Assembly: GCA_947623455.1 (NCBI GenBank)
Contig: OX392527.1
Span: 50,884,401-50,948,400 of the forward strand
Length of the DNA stretch: 64,000 nucleotides
Direction of reading: 5' to 3'
Source of the DNA: Mimachlamys varia
Lineage: Eukaryota > Mollusca > Bivalvia > Pectinida > Pectinidae
A program made the translations under genes and the position numbers. Positions within the stretch are counted from its first letter, which is position 1. The number at the start of each line of letters is the position of its first letter. This document shows, piece after piece, positions 25,201-34,672 of the stretch. Below the pieces are notes generated by a model. That model did no database searches, was not told where the DNA came from, and saw only the letters and a list, made by a program, of their open reading frames with translations.

Positions 25201-26077
25201 ACTTATTCCTGAAAGCTTTCCACTTATTTGAACTTTCACCTTGAGGTCAAGGTCACAGTGACCAATTAAACCAGTGTCCTGTACGTCATTCTTGGAAGAA
25301 GCAAACCATACTGCAAGTTTTAATCAGACTTCATAGTTCAATTTGCTTAGTAAACCTTATTATTAGAGGAACTATTTGCCTACAGCTGAATTATAAAAAA
25401 ATTCTTACATGAACTTAATTGAAAATTGCGGGAACCATTTTTACATTAGTCCTCAAAACTGACACCTGCATCAATGGAAATGATTGGTTGGATACAGGTC
25501 ACAATGCGGTCAAAAACTTGCATACAAAATTTTACTCATTCATCATTGAAGAGTGAAGACAGATTTCAACTCCTCCAATTCAAAGGCTGGAAAAATAAAG
25601 TTCAATAACACATTTCAGACAGGGGTGACTTGGAGTTAAACAAAATTAGAATAATCAAGGCATGATGATGACACCTTGACGTCCACCTTATATATGTTTT
25701 ATATATGCTGTATAAACCAGAGTGACCTAATGAGACTGCATATGGTACATTTAATAGATTCAATAATACATGAACGCTTTTGACTATAATATACAATGTA
25801 GATCCTCTATTATTCTGGTAGCACAGGTATATATGGTGTGTTAAAAAAACAACATCCAAAGACCTTGTGAAGGTTAAATATATAAGAAATAACAAAAGGC
25901 TTTCTTTGTATACAATATGTGTGTTATCTACAGTACACAAACTTACTTTTACTTTTAAATCTTCTACATATCTATATACTAGCTAATACTGCTTACCTTG
26001 AAATCATATCTATCCAAGAATTCGTGGAAAGATTTTGGAACTTGTCCAATTGAGTCTCCATTTATTATCAGTGGCAT
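7244..26077 (-). CDS. NTAN1: Protein N-terminal asparagine amidohydrolase, 10 coding exons, 307 aa
   Basis: The enzyme deamidates N-terminal Asn to Asp and so feeds proteins into the Arg/N-degron pathway. Exons in transcription order: 26077-25997, 18040-17935, 17229-17164, 15576-15474, 14406-14333, 11991-11938, 11154-11101, 10090-9990, 9085-8972, 7414-7244. They sum to 924 nt with matching phases and AG/GT borders throughout (exon 2 donor is GTCAGT). The protein starts MPLIINGD, like vertebrate NTAN1 (MPLL). It has GILYVGQRE, then GTEDATTCHMVILRHTG, whose Cys76 aligns with the known catalytic Cys75. Further conserved blocks are LELHLVGGFCDD, EDIHLETCCV, TGEIFRASFEDHGP and INIYDP, and the end reads LSTSPEQEP to VSNS. 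Human NTAN1 is 310 aa, so the gene is complete. Conserved residues are intact. Identity rests on family knowledge plus complete collinearity. Confidence 0.96.
7609..8121. mobile_element. CAGGGAT-type MITE, interrupted by another MITE
   Basis: The ends CAGGGATAATTC and AGTGATCCCTG match the uninterrupted copies at 24262-24439 and 34159-34322 in inverse order. The element is split by the insertion at 7667-8003. It lies in the last NTAN1 intron. Confidence 0.75.
7667..8003. mobile_element. MITE with CAGGGTTCTC termini nested in the element above
   Basis: The left end CAGGGTTCTCTC and right end GCGAGAGCCCTG are inverted repeats. GATTA occurs immediately outside both ends, a probable 5-bp target duplication. 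Joining the flanks restores the host element, which shows the order of insertion. Confidence 0.78.
8121..8359. mobile_element. MITE with CCCAGTTGTTCAAAAG termini, copy 1
   Basis: It begins GGGCCCCAGTTGTTCAAA and ends TTTGAACAACTTGACCC. Internal words such as TAATCACTGATTAAGC and CAAACTTGAATAATTCTGTC recur in inverse orientation in the copy at 14654-14893. No ORF. Confidence 0.8.
9126..9362. mobile_element. TTTTCGC-rich MITE, copy 1 (NTAN1 intron)
   Basis: The element contains AATTTTCGCTTATTTCGCTGG near the left and GCGAAAAATGGCTATTGCAG at the right. The same element in the other orientation is at 26341-26592. The termini resemble TACAGTA. Boundaries are approximate. Confidence 0.7.
9521..9951. 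mobile_element. TTAATATCA-rich MITE
   Basis: It starts TACAGTGGACTCCACTTAAT and ends with the inverse-complement-like ATAAAGAGGAATGCATTGCA. The phrase CTTAATATCACATTCCTGTTAATATCA occurs twice inside in similar form. A relative was amplified at 2721-2870. A shortened relative may lie at 51820-51895. Confidence 0.6.
10695..11080 (+). mobile_element. Penelope-like retroelement 3' end (RT C-terminus plus 3' UTR), truncated
   Basis: The + strand encodes RLMKTMGKFYGRHLDLIEKY and then SVALCDMKMDVFEFAC before a stop at 10812-10814. This is the same C-terminus as the reverse-transcriptase remnant on the - strand at 55892-56161. The following 260 bp (GTCGTCGATGAAGCAGAAGA and so on) recur as a 3' UTR at 38.6, 39.5, 48.8, 55.8 and 60.1 kb. 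It is inserted sense-opposite in an NTAN1 intron and ends within about 20 bp of exon 7. Assignment to Penelope-like elements is from recalled family sequences. Confidence 0.7.
11389..11910. mobile_element. Dispersed element beginning ACAAGAGGCCCAAAGGGCC
   Basis: It starts with a palindromic GGCCCAAAGGGCC and ends near AGACTTCGTCTCTGGTGACC, adjacent to NTAN1 exon 6. This head and tail are common in bivalve genomic sequence (recalled knowledge). There is no coding capacity. The family type is not resolved. A diverged relative may begin at 24812. Confidence 0.45.
12089..12200. repeat. (AAT)n microsatellite plus GCGCCCTATCTAG/AAAGCGCTTTACA repeat
   Basis: About seven AAT units precede ATATAGCGCCCTATCTAG and TCTAAAGCGCTTTACAG, a combination widespread in marine invertebrate genomes. 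A GT-rich simple repeat follows at 12293-12318. Confidence 0.5.
12637..13137. mobile_element. Pogo/Tigger-like MITE, 501 bp
   Basis: The left terminus CAGTCAAACTTCGATGTTTC and right terminus GTTCGATTAATCGGATTTGACTG are inverted repeats. Further inverted words (CGAAACATCGG, TTCGACACATCGAG) lie just inside. TA precedes the left end, and the right flank is CA. No ORF. Confidence 0.78.
13640..14330. repeat. Dispersed element with a 45-bp minisatellite core, NTAN1 intron 5
   Basis: Outer blocks GGGTGTAAGGTAGGGAAATTCC (13689-) and AATTTCCCTATCTTACACCG (14283-) are inverted to one another. Between them ACCAAATTTGAAAACCTCTC recurs about 12 times at roughly 45-bp spacing (13763-14290), with units varying by a few bases. 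The array ends about 40 bp from the donor of exon 5. A single-unit relative is at 585-800. Confidence 0.85.
14564..14968. mobile_element. MITE with AACCAACTTATTTTCGC termini, interrupted
   Basis: The ends AACCAACTTATTTTCGC and GCGAAAATAAGTTGGTT are perfect inverse complements over 17 bp. The element is interrupted by the MITE at 14654-14893. It lies in NTAN1 intron 4. Confidence 0.85.
14654..14893. mobile_element. MITE with CCCAGTTGTTCAAAAG termini, copy 2, nested
   Basis: It starts GGACCCAGTTGTTCAAAAG and ends CTTTTGAACAACTGGGCCC, as in copy 1 at 8121-8359 but inverted. It sits inside the MITE at 14564-14968. Confidence 0.85.
15564..16862 (-). repeat. 40-bp minisatellite, about 32 copies, containing the NTAN1 exon 4 splice acceptor
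   Basis: On the - strand the unit reads approximately GTAATTTAGCGGTATTGG then ATGTTGTAGGGTCGGGAGCTAC. Spacing is 38-43 bp. The last unit merges into exon 4: TTGTAG is the real acceptor (AG at 15578-15577) and GGTCGGGAGCTAC is the first 13 coding bases (Gly-Ser-Gly-Ala-Thr, matching the vertebrate GNGAT). Every unit therefore carries a copy of the intron end plus exon start. The exon part varies among units (GGTCGGG, GGTTGGG, GGCTGGG). Unit length is not a multiple of three and units contain TAA and TAG, so it is not coding. Confidence 0.95.
18242..19500. other. NTAN1 intron 1, no gene seen
   Basis: AT-rich intronic DNA with short GCAATTGCAAT-like words at 18250-18500. The ORF around 19147-19398 has no recognisable features. 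Confidence 0.4.
19510..19784 (+). mobile_element. tRNA-derived SINE with internal tail duplication
   Basis: The head has A-box-like TGGTTGAGTGG and B-box GGTTCGATTCC. The body contains CTTTCCTCCCACAA, which is also in the SINE at 29881. ACACTTACTAACATTCGGACC occurs twice (a 46-bp duplication). AAATGTATA flanks both sides (19501-19509, 19785-19793), a probable 9-bp target duplication. Confidence 0.75.
21694..22120. mobile_element. MITE with TACTGTATTTG termini, copy 1
   Basis: The left end TACTGTATTTGATGCAATTAG and right end AACAAATACGGTATA are inverted. The interior has a 12-G run (near 21929) and GGGGTGCTTAT words. The same element lies in the opposite orientation at 33803-34152. Confidence 0.7.
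22926..23401. mobile_element. MITE with about 185-bp terminal inverted repeats
   Basis: The left arm starts AACTTCACAACAAAACTATC, and the right arm ends with its exact inverse complement. Homology continues through CCTTGGTGTTTTATTAAGC to about 23110 and resumes from 23213. The spacer is about 100 bp. No ORF. No clear target duplication. Confidence 0.85.
23582..23766. mobile_element. MITE family B, single copy
   Basis: The left end CAGTGTAACTTGTCTAAACCG and right end CCGGTTTAGACAGGTTATACTG are inverted repeats (pogo-like CAGT ends). Internal words match the 180-bp array at 4437-4971. Confidence 0.8.
23781..24143 (-). mobile_element. TTAA-flanked MITE family A, copy 2
   Basis: The ends are AGGCCCAATATAC and GTATATTGGGCGT, with TTAA on both sides (23777-23780, 24144-24147). 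Orientation is as copy 1. Confidence 0.87.
24262..24439 (+). mobile_element. CAGGGATCACTT MITE, intact copy
   Basis: It begins CAGGGATCACTTCGGGGCGA and ends TATATCCCTG. It shares TTTTTACCCATATTTTTCCTG with the copy at 34159-34322. Confidence 0.8.
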
Positions 26078-26114
26078 GTTTTTACATCACAACTTTCCAA
26101 CGCAGGTGTTCAGG
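26078..26114 (-). other. NTAN1 5' UTR part of first coding exon
   Basis: On the - strand, TTTATTTCAG ends at 26115 and gives a good acceptor 37 bases before the ATG. This implies that the coding start is in the second or later exon and that transcription begins further right. Confidence 0.6.
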
Positions 26115-26340
26115 CTGAAATAAACAGAAGTTTTATTATCTCGGGGTCAATGGGGGCAAATATTTCAATACATTATGATAAATTCAATGATCTCATCTCG
26201 TCTGCTCTTCTGAAAATTATATTCATGATATAATGCTTCACAGATGATCACTTGGAAGCTGTTTCTTACATTTTATAAAAAAAAAAACATTTTTAAAGGC
26301 CTTTATATATATGCAGTCTGGTGCCCTTTCTGAACCAACT

Positions 26341-26592
26341 TACTGTACGTAAAAGCCAATATTTTCGCGCATGTAATTTTTTGCTTAGTCAGCCTCTAAA
26401 CTGTTTGTGGTGTGGAAATTTTTCACGCTATCAGTCATGCTGCTTAGCACTGTTTACTTATAATACTATTATACACTGTAGAGTTTCAGTGGCATTGGAT
26501 ATTTTCGCGTGTGGATATATATTCGCGGAGATTTAATGCCAGCGAAATAAGCGAAAAATTTCCACACTGCAAACAATTCCACTTTTACAGTA
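26341..26592. mobile_element. TTTTCGC-rich MITE, copy 2
   Basis: The ends TACTGTACGTAAAAG and CTTTTACAGTA are inverted repeats. Internal GCGAAATAAGCGAAAAATTTC matches copy 1 at 9126-9362 in reverse. Confidence 0.78.
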
Positions 26593-27239
26593 TTAGCTGA
26601 ATCTCGTATATTGTCAGATAAGACCAGGTTCATTGAACAGTCATGAAATTACCAGCAATCTTCAGAGAAGTACAGAGAAATCAACAACAATCCTAAGACA
26701 CAAGCTTTGTTCCTGGTGTCTGCTGTGTACCGCACATCCAACTGAAACTGAATTTATGCATAAACTTTACCTATAAAATAAACACTGAATCACAGTTATA
26801 AAAGCTCCCCAGCTACCTGTTATTGTTCTGAATGTCCTGCACATACTCCAGAAAGTTAAAAATTGTGATGTTATTAGAAACTCCAGAAACTTAATATCTC
26901 GATATAAAACCTTAAACATACCTTTCTTCTGTACAAGCAGTAAAATTTAACCTAATTACCATTAGAATAAGTTTTACCTGTACATGCATCATACATGTAT
27001 ATGAATCTGATATACACACATATGTTTGTTTTGTTATCATGTAACTTGATAGGTGCATTTGGCCATTAAGATATATCTGACAAGATTTCAGCATGCATAT
27101 ACAGCAATATACATTTGTAATACAATATCTGCAAGTCTGATCTGATTATTCTAAATTACTATTGCTTAAAGGTTTTATACACATATATAAATGTTCTAGT
27201 GTTAAAGTGAATACCTCCTTCATACCAGCATCTCTTTAA

Positions 27240-27615
27240 AGGCCCAATATACGAAACTTCAGGAAATTTTTCGTGATTCTGAAAAAAAATCTAGTTGATA
27301 ACCATGCAAAAATAAGCCTAAAACGAAGTAAACCTGAGCGGTAACTAACAGGAAACTCTTGACAAAAAAATCCAAAGAAGTGAAAATATGTCAGGTGGGG
27401 CCCACTTCAAAAACAAACCGAAGGTAGAAGACAGTTAAAAATGGATGCGTGTTTACAAAATACCGAGTTTCAACTACTGTTGTACCAGTAACTGCGTAAT
27501 AAGTCATCTTGAATATTGCTGATATCTGTTAATCTTAACTAAATCTATAAATATAAAAAGTTATTAGGCTTGATTTTCACTTCAAGTTTTGCCGAAAGTT
27601 ACGTATATTGGGCCT
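27240..27615 (+). mobile_element. TTAA-flanked MITE family A, copy 3
   Basis: Perfect outer inverted repeats AGGCCCAATATACG/CGTATATTGGGCCT, with TTAA at 27236-27239 and 27616-27619. Confidence 0.92.
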
Positions 27616-27619
27616 TTAA

Positions 27620-29868
27620 AGGTTGCATTGCAACACCAAAACCTACATCTACATCACTTAGTATAACCATACATAGCCAGGGTCACGCCTGACTGGAGAT
27701 AATTATGCCTCTCTCCTTATAATAGATCACCTATATAGCTACTGTAACATGTGTTGAGAACTTCACGTATAAATAATAGATGATAAAATAATCAATGATT
27801 GAGGTTAACATTGAACACATGACATAAACAACCTGCTGGTTTTATATTTTTCCTAACAATATAATACGCATCTACAAAGCAGAATGTCTGCCAAACAGTT
27901 CTGCACAGAATCTGATCCGATATACGATGCTGAAAACTAGCAGCAGCTTCAAATTCTAAGTCAAGGCATAAATTGCAGACTAACTTTTTTTTTTGACGTA
28001 CATGTACTTGTATCATGTTTCCTAGTATTGATGATTTTGTTTGCTTGAGACCCTACCTCTGACAAGGTTACCATAATTCTGACGATAATTGACACTCGTT
28101 ATTATTCCATAAAGCCATTATAGTACATTATAACAGTTTGGCTATTCATTTGGCTGACAATAGCTGGATACAATACACATCCGCCTTTAATACTTCTATA
28201 AGCTGTCGATCAGAACTGAACTATGTATGGCTAGCTAGCAGTTAGATCGGACTGGGGCTCACATACGGCGATCAGTTTAAAAGTCGTTCGCCTACAGATA
28301 TAAGTCAACAAGCATTTAAAGCACTTTACAGTCAGGGCTTTTGAGAATATTGAAAAGAAATATAATTTATACAGTGAATATCAATCAAGCGATTGTAAGG
28401 CACATACTAAAGGAAAATGAATTATACCTTGCTACTACAATTATATACCATATACAACCAAGTAAATATGTTGTAAATTTTGGGATTTGGAGAAATTAAA
28501 ATTAATGCTGAATAATCTTAAATTCCAAAATCCACTATGAAGTAGGCAATGATAAGATGGTCGATAATTTTCGTAGTATAAGCAAGTATATGGAATAGCT
28601 CCTTGCTCAAACCAAATTAAAGATTGGGAGTGTTTATGTTAATATCAGGATAGCTAGGACACATTGCAGGTCAAATATGGTAAATGTAATGTCATATCAA
28701 TATCATAATGGGCTAAGTGAAGGAATCAAATTTCTTGAATCTATAGGCAGATTATACTATTCATAATATCTTCAAGAAATCCAATAAGCAAGCTGACAGC
28801 TTGACAATTTGACATCCAATATAATGACAGCCTCTTTTGATGCATCAATATTTGATGGGACCATGCAAATCTGAATCCTCACTAAAACTTACAATGGGTG
28901 AGTCTGTTTGAAGTTTTGAAATAGAGCACACTGCTCATCAGCTCACATCATAAGTTTTTCATCAGATTTGTACACAGGGCTTGGTTTTGGAATTTTGACC
29001 GATATATAAATTGGCGTAAATTCTTACAATTTCACTTTATATATCGCTCAAAATCCCCAAATCCAGACCCTTTAATAATGCACAATGTATCCTTTAATAC
29101 AGAAATTTGCTATCAAATATGCATTGCATGTATTGTTACATCATTTCATCAGAATTGTTGTATATAAGTATATACACTGTATATACATGGTATTCTTGTT
29201 CATATACATGTACATGTAGTAAATGGCCTATAGACTAAAGTACAGACCTTGAACCATAACAACCTGAGTGTTAGTGGAGATGGCAGCTTTATATCGGCAT
29301 AAATAACCAGGGATATATAAACATACGAAATATCATCTATACATTTATAAAATAGACATGTTACATAAGGTACTTATTAAGTGATTCTGAAAGGACAAAA
29401 ACTTTTGGAAAATTTTCAGAGTGAAGTTTTTTTTTTACTTTCTGAAAAAGGAAATTAATATACAGAACATTGGTGACAATTAATCTACAGAATTTCATCT
29501 TAAACTAATATTCATTAATGTTCAATACTGGTTGTAGCGGAATATAATCATGGAATTTTAAAGCATATATCTTGAATCATCAAGAGTATAGAAACATCTC
29601 TAGGAGGAGGGGGAGGAGGATAACTGTATAAGCCTCTCTATTTTTTAGTCTTAAACATGATATAGCATGAAAGAGGAGGACATTGCAAGGCATACACCCA
29701 AGCCTGTCAACAAAGCCACAGGAGATAGTACTTTAGTAAATTCTTTTCAAAAAGATGGATAAAATTTGAACTACTTTAAGTACTTTTTACCAATGTAAAG
29801 CAAAGATACAATTTGTATATAGTTCTCCATTCAATATGACAAACTGAATAAAGTGATTCTTCAATTTA
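27620..29868. other. Gene-free interval
   Basis: No coding or RNA gene recognised. AT-rich with scattered short ORFs lacking homology to anything I know. Possibly intron 5' of NTAN1. Confidence 0.4.
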
Positions 29869-29880
29869 ATAGAGGAAATA

Positions 29881-30098
29881 GTCGGATGGTGCAGTGGATA
29901 GCGCACTTGCCTTTCACCATTACCCAGACCTGACGTAAAAATGTTATGGGGGTCATCTGCCCGATCACGGGGGTTTTCTCCAGATTCTCTGGTTTCCTCC
30001 CACAATAGGACCCCCCTTAATGTGCACTAACATCGGGGCCAACAAGAGTGATTGATATAAGTTTAGAATTAATGTAAAATAAATACAGTTTAAATAAC
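29881..30098 (+). mobile_element. tRNA-derived SINE with 12-bp target duplication
   Basis: The head GGATGGTGCAGTGGATAGCG has a good A box. The B box is eroded. The body includes GGTTTCCTCCCACAATAGG, and the tail is AT-rich. ATAGAGGAAATA lies directly before (29869-29880) and after (30099-30110), a perfect 12-bp duplication as left by LINE-driven insertion. Confidence 0.9.
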
Positions 30099-30374
30099 AT
30101 AGAGGAAATACTATCTAATACTATCTTCAAAGAGATGGGGATGTTGAAGAAAGTTCTAGACCAGGCCAACATCATATTCCCTTGGTTATGCATGGCAATT
30201 TAAATTATGGCACTTAATATATATGCCTACCAGTTTTCCTACTCTTCTTTGTTTATTAAACATGCACATGTACATGCACATTTCAAGGACAACTGTGACG
30301 CAACATTACTTCATATGTACTAGACATTCAAAAGCATCTCGATATGTAGGATATTGAAACAATTTTATACTCAC

Positions 30375-30428
30375 TTTGCTGTTAAGTCAAAGCAGCACTG
30401 GTGGTGTTAAAATTAAGCCCGAAACAAC
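30375..30428 (-). other. Candidate NTAN1 upstream non-coding exon
   Basis: Read on the - strand, a pyrimidine-rich acceptor (TTTTGTGTGTTGCAG) is followed by 54 bases and a strong donor (GTGAGTAT). No long reading frame. A further candidate first exon lies near 31696-31740 on the same strand, with donor GAA|GTAAG preceded by a CCAAT box (CCAATAGCC). The link to NTAN1 is inferred only from splice signals. Confidence 0.35.
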
Positions 30429-31908
30429 CTGCAACACACAAAAACAAAATCTCAAAAAGTCAAATAACCTGCGTAATGTGAAACTGTGTAAATTCCATTC
30501 TGAAGAACAAAATTGCACCTTCAGCGAGTAAAATCCAATTCTAAACAAACACCTTGTGTGATAGTGTCAATACTGAAATACTATTGACAAACCTGTGGCA
30601 GGTACAAATAAATATGGTTCCAGTTTATAGGGCACTCTAACATATATACACTAGTAAGTACTGTACAGGTGTATATTGGTGTAGACCTTATACCTACGTA
30701 CTACACATTCATACCTATGTCAGTGTACCATACACATTTAAATGCCTTATCTTCGCCAACGCTTACAACCACATACCTGAAACCTGTTCCAATCAGTTGA
30801 TTGATTGATTTTAAACTAGGCCTCGTGGCAGGCTTTGAAGCGACAAGCAGTATGTACACAGATCTAGAGAACTTAACGCTGATCTGAATTATCAGCATAA
30901 CACAACATATTTGTATATATATAACTAGTAATATATTCACCTGCAATTTTTTTGTATAATACATATTGGCTCTAAAAACAAATGATGCATGATGCAAGAC
31001 CCAATACTCAAAATAGTATAATAGAGAATACAGAAAAAAGGTAGCATTTATGATTTCATTTTAAAAGATAATAATTAAATTCTATTGATCACTGATCATG
31101 TCAACAACAGTTTTGGAAAATAAACTGGGTCAGACATTTTTAAATTATAATTTAATCAGTTATATGATTTCCTTAAAATTAGAAATTAAAACCCACCTGA
31201 CCTATATTTATGCCCTTCAATGTGTATAATGTTGTTATTTTTGGCCAGAATAAATGTTTAAACTTCACTCTCAAAGAATGAATGAAAAATTATCATGTAC
31301 CTTGTATTAATTTGGCAACTGTCCTAAATTTGTATTTAACTTTATCATTCTAAATGTAAACTTACTTTTAATTTTTTTAAGGTACAGTATTTATAATTCC
31401 ATTTGTTAAAAATCTTGATTTATAAAAACTGAACCTCTTTAGTTTTCACTACGGTTTAATGTAGAGTCAGCAGTGAGGGGATTGAACAGTGTTTTGAAAA
31501 GGAATCTATATACTATTGCCTGATGCTTATGATCAACATGGACTATTTTCTTTTCAGTAATAATTACCACAACTTTAGTATGCAATAATCAAGACCTACA
31601 CCCATCTTCGTAGCCCCCAAAACAAAAAATTCAAATAATACCGCCCTCATACCCTGACATACCCCGCACCTGCACGCTAAAAACGCACAGTGTACTAGCT
31701 TACTTCCTCGAAACTGACATGGCGCCTTAATAAATGGCTATTGGACGAGGAGATATGGGGAGGAATATAAGGGTGGCCCCACTGGACTCTATAAAGTTAT
31801 ATATGGTTAGTATTAATTCATGAAAATTGGTTATAATTACCGGTACTTGAAAATCCTCAAATTCATAGCACTACCTACATGAGAAATGTATGCAACACGA
31901 ATGTCAAG

Positions 31909-32000
31909 CCTAACTCATTTACCCCTGACCTTTCATAATGAACTATTTCAACCTTTAAATTGGAACAGTTCAAATGTGTTTTCAGGGGTGAATTGGTTAA
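31909..32000. mobile_element. Short MITE with TAACTCATTTACCCCTGA-like ends
   Basis: The left end TAACTCATTTACCCCTGA and right end TTCAGGGGTGAATTGGTTA are inverted repeats about 90 bp apart. A relative is at 57117-57207, and GGGGTGAATGAGTTTT at 3562 may be another end. Confidence 0.65.
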
Positions 32001-32009
32001 ACTGATAAT

Positions 32010-33800
32010 TTTTCTCTACAAGAATATTTAAAGAGCTGCATAAAATGCTTGTGTAATTAAACTTTAGAGTGTGTTTTATAATATTCCTTTTATCATATCT
32101 CATGTTCCAGTAAAACGGTATGATTTAATTATATTCCTGAATAGAAAGACCTCTTCACATACAAGATTTATAACGAATCGGAGAAAGTCGTTTGGTTGTG
32201 TTGTAAAACGGAATGTGCGACCAAGGTAAATATGGCTTAAATTTGGTCAAAAGGATTAAAAAAAATATGTTATGTCTTCACACGGGGAAAAAAAAAAGTG
32301 ATGTTCATACCTAATCTATAAATTAAGAAAGGTATATATACAAATAGTATTGGGTTGCGATTCTGGTATTGATATAAACATAACGGGAAAAAAAAATTAA
32401 AAACATATACAATATGTATGTTCATGTCTGCAGTTGTTGAAAATGTAAACATCCCTTTACAAGATGATTAAAAAAAAGGAAAAAAGAAAACAGAACTATC
32501 ATTACATATTCATAACGAGTAGTTATAAGTATCACCACAGTTCCAATCAGATTTTACATGTAGTCATGTTTAATGTGTGGTGCGTAATATGAGTGCATGG
32601 ACTTTAATATCTGCATTCCGTGAATGCATATATGAAGATGAAGAATGTTGGATAAATTTTAGATGAGTATATGCATGTATATATGGATAGTCTGAAAAAA
32701 AATCCTCAAGACATTGAGTTGTAAAAAAAAAATCACAAACATTTCATGTCATTTTATTTTTGTACTTTTCCATACATGCACACCTTTTATGAAATCATTT
32801 GAAAAGGAGAATTCGTGAATATTTCCTTTAATTTGCACAGTCTCTGTTTTTCGATAAATGATACTGAGATGCCGACAAATATTTCTTAATTTGAATGTCC
32901 TCCCTATTAAGGGTTGGCAAGTATGGTATCAACATAACAGATTAAAACGTCCACACTCTAACACGAGTTCACATGCTGGAGGTCTCTGTGGAGTAAATCA
33001 CTTAACACATGAAGTGCACTTGAACTCTACTTGTGAGATATCAAGATCCCTATAAATGCATTATTAGGTCACAATACTAGGTGCTGGCATGCAGGGCTGT
33101 GGAATAATGTCTAAAATGTATTATTTTATAATTTGGTTTGTAAAATGAACCACAAGTCCACAACTTTTACAGTATACCATAAATCATAACTTATTTTCAT
33201 CATTTCCTTATACAATAGTCATTGTTGTAGACCTCTGTAACATGTTTTGACTTTTTTACAAGGGAGATAACTTCCATCGGTAGCACTGTGATGGTAAAAT
33301 GCAATTTTGCACGACAATCAAAAGTTTTTAGGAAAATTTCAACTTTCTTTGTCCTATGTGCACCAAAGAAAGTAAAAATACCACAACCCTTCACACTTGT
33401 CAATGTGTTTGCTGTTATCATTTCGTTCAAAGTTGAAATTTATCGACATTGACTGTGATAATGATAAACTTTTACATATTATGTTCCAATTGTGTCCCTG
33501 ATAATTGGTTGTTCATTTGTACTTCTGGGGGCACCCGGATGAGATGACTATACATGCAACATCAACGTACTGTGCAAGATCATTTGTCATTTTTACACCC
33601 TGTTGAAACTGGGGGTATGTCCAATGTTTGGCCAGCAATCAATATATATATCAAAACAATATCAATGTTTTTGTTGAATTTAAAGGAAAAGAAACAGTTT
33701 TTCTTTGTTTTTATGATAACATTCTTTCATTTATATATATTGTTTTCATTAACAATCGGCAATTGAATCGTTAGGTACGCAAGATATATCGTACCGGTAT
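32010..33800. other. Gene-free interval
   Basis: No gene recognised on either strand. It contains the phrase AAGGGAGATAACTTCC, common in molluscan repeats. Confidence 0.35.
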
Positions 33801-33802
33801 TG

Positions 33803-34152
33803 TACCATATTCGCCCCTCCCCCTATAAGCACAACTTCATGAGGAGGTACTGAAATTACATACGTACCCCTACTAATTGTGACACACCTAATAATAAATA
33901 ATTCTGTTTAATATAACAGTAAACCTCACCGTGTACATGTTCAAAAGGGTGAAAAAAAAATATCTGTAATATATATGTGTACAAATTGTCCAAAATTGAT
34001 TACAATAATATTGCAAATCATGAAAACTACGTACCCAATTTGGTCACAATACATTATACTTATTTACTAATAAAATAACATTTTTTCATCCAGATTTTAG
34101 TTTGTTATCCAAATAAGTGCCCCTTTAAAACCAAGTTACGGCAAATACAGTA
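33803..34152. mobile_element. MITE with TACTGTATTTG termini, copy 2 (inverse)
   Basis: The right end GCAAATACAGTA and left end TACCATATTCGCCCC match copy 1 at 21694-22120 in inverse orientation, including CCCCTATAAGCAC and GAGGAGGTACTGAAATTA. Confidence 0.72.
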
Positions 34153-34158
34153 TGATTA

Positions 34159-34322
34159 CAGGGATCACTTTGTTGGGGCAAGATTTTGGGGTTTTTACCC
34201 ATATTTTTCCTGAAAATCTCATTAAAAAATCAAAATTATATTACTTTATATAGAAAAATCTCATGGATATTTTGCAAAACACTCCAATTCTCCTTAGGTT
34301 TTAAAAGTCAGAATTATCCCTG
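34159..34322 (+). mobile_element. CAGGGATCACTT MITE, copy with TGATTA duplication
   Basis: The ends are CAGGGATCACTTTG and GAATTATCCCTG. TGATTA is present on both sides (34153-34158, 34323-34328). It lies immediately beside the preceding MITE. Confidence 0.82.
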
Positions 34323-34672
34323 TGATTATAGCAAGGACTCTTTTCATCTCCTTATTATTTAATTGGAAATGAAAACGTTCTTTAACCGATTACAAAATGT
34401 ATGCGAGTTGTCTTTCTTTGAACACTGGGTCACACTTGGTGTCCAAAACTGACGACATACATGTAGGACTAAGGGATTTTTCGGTTTCACTTTCTAGTTT
34501 TTGTATAACATTCTCGAATTTTCAATAGATTCAATTTTTTAAATCAATAGATAGATCTATGACTATAAGAAATTGCAGTTGTGTCTTATTCCGAAACCGA
34601 TAATCACCATCAGTTCATCAGTTGCATTGGCCATGCCATCATCATGTGACTAAGCAACCTTCTAGCCAATGT

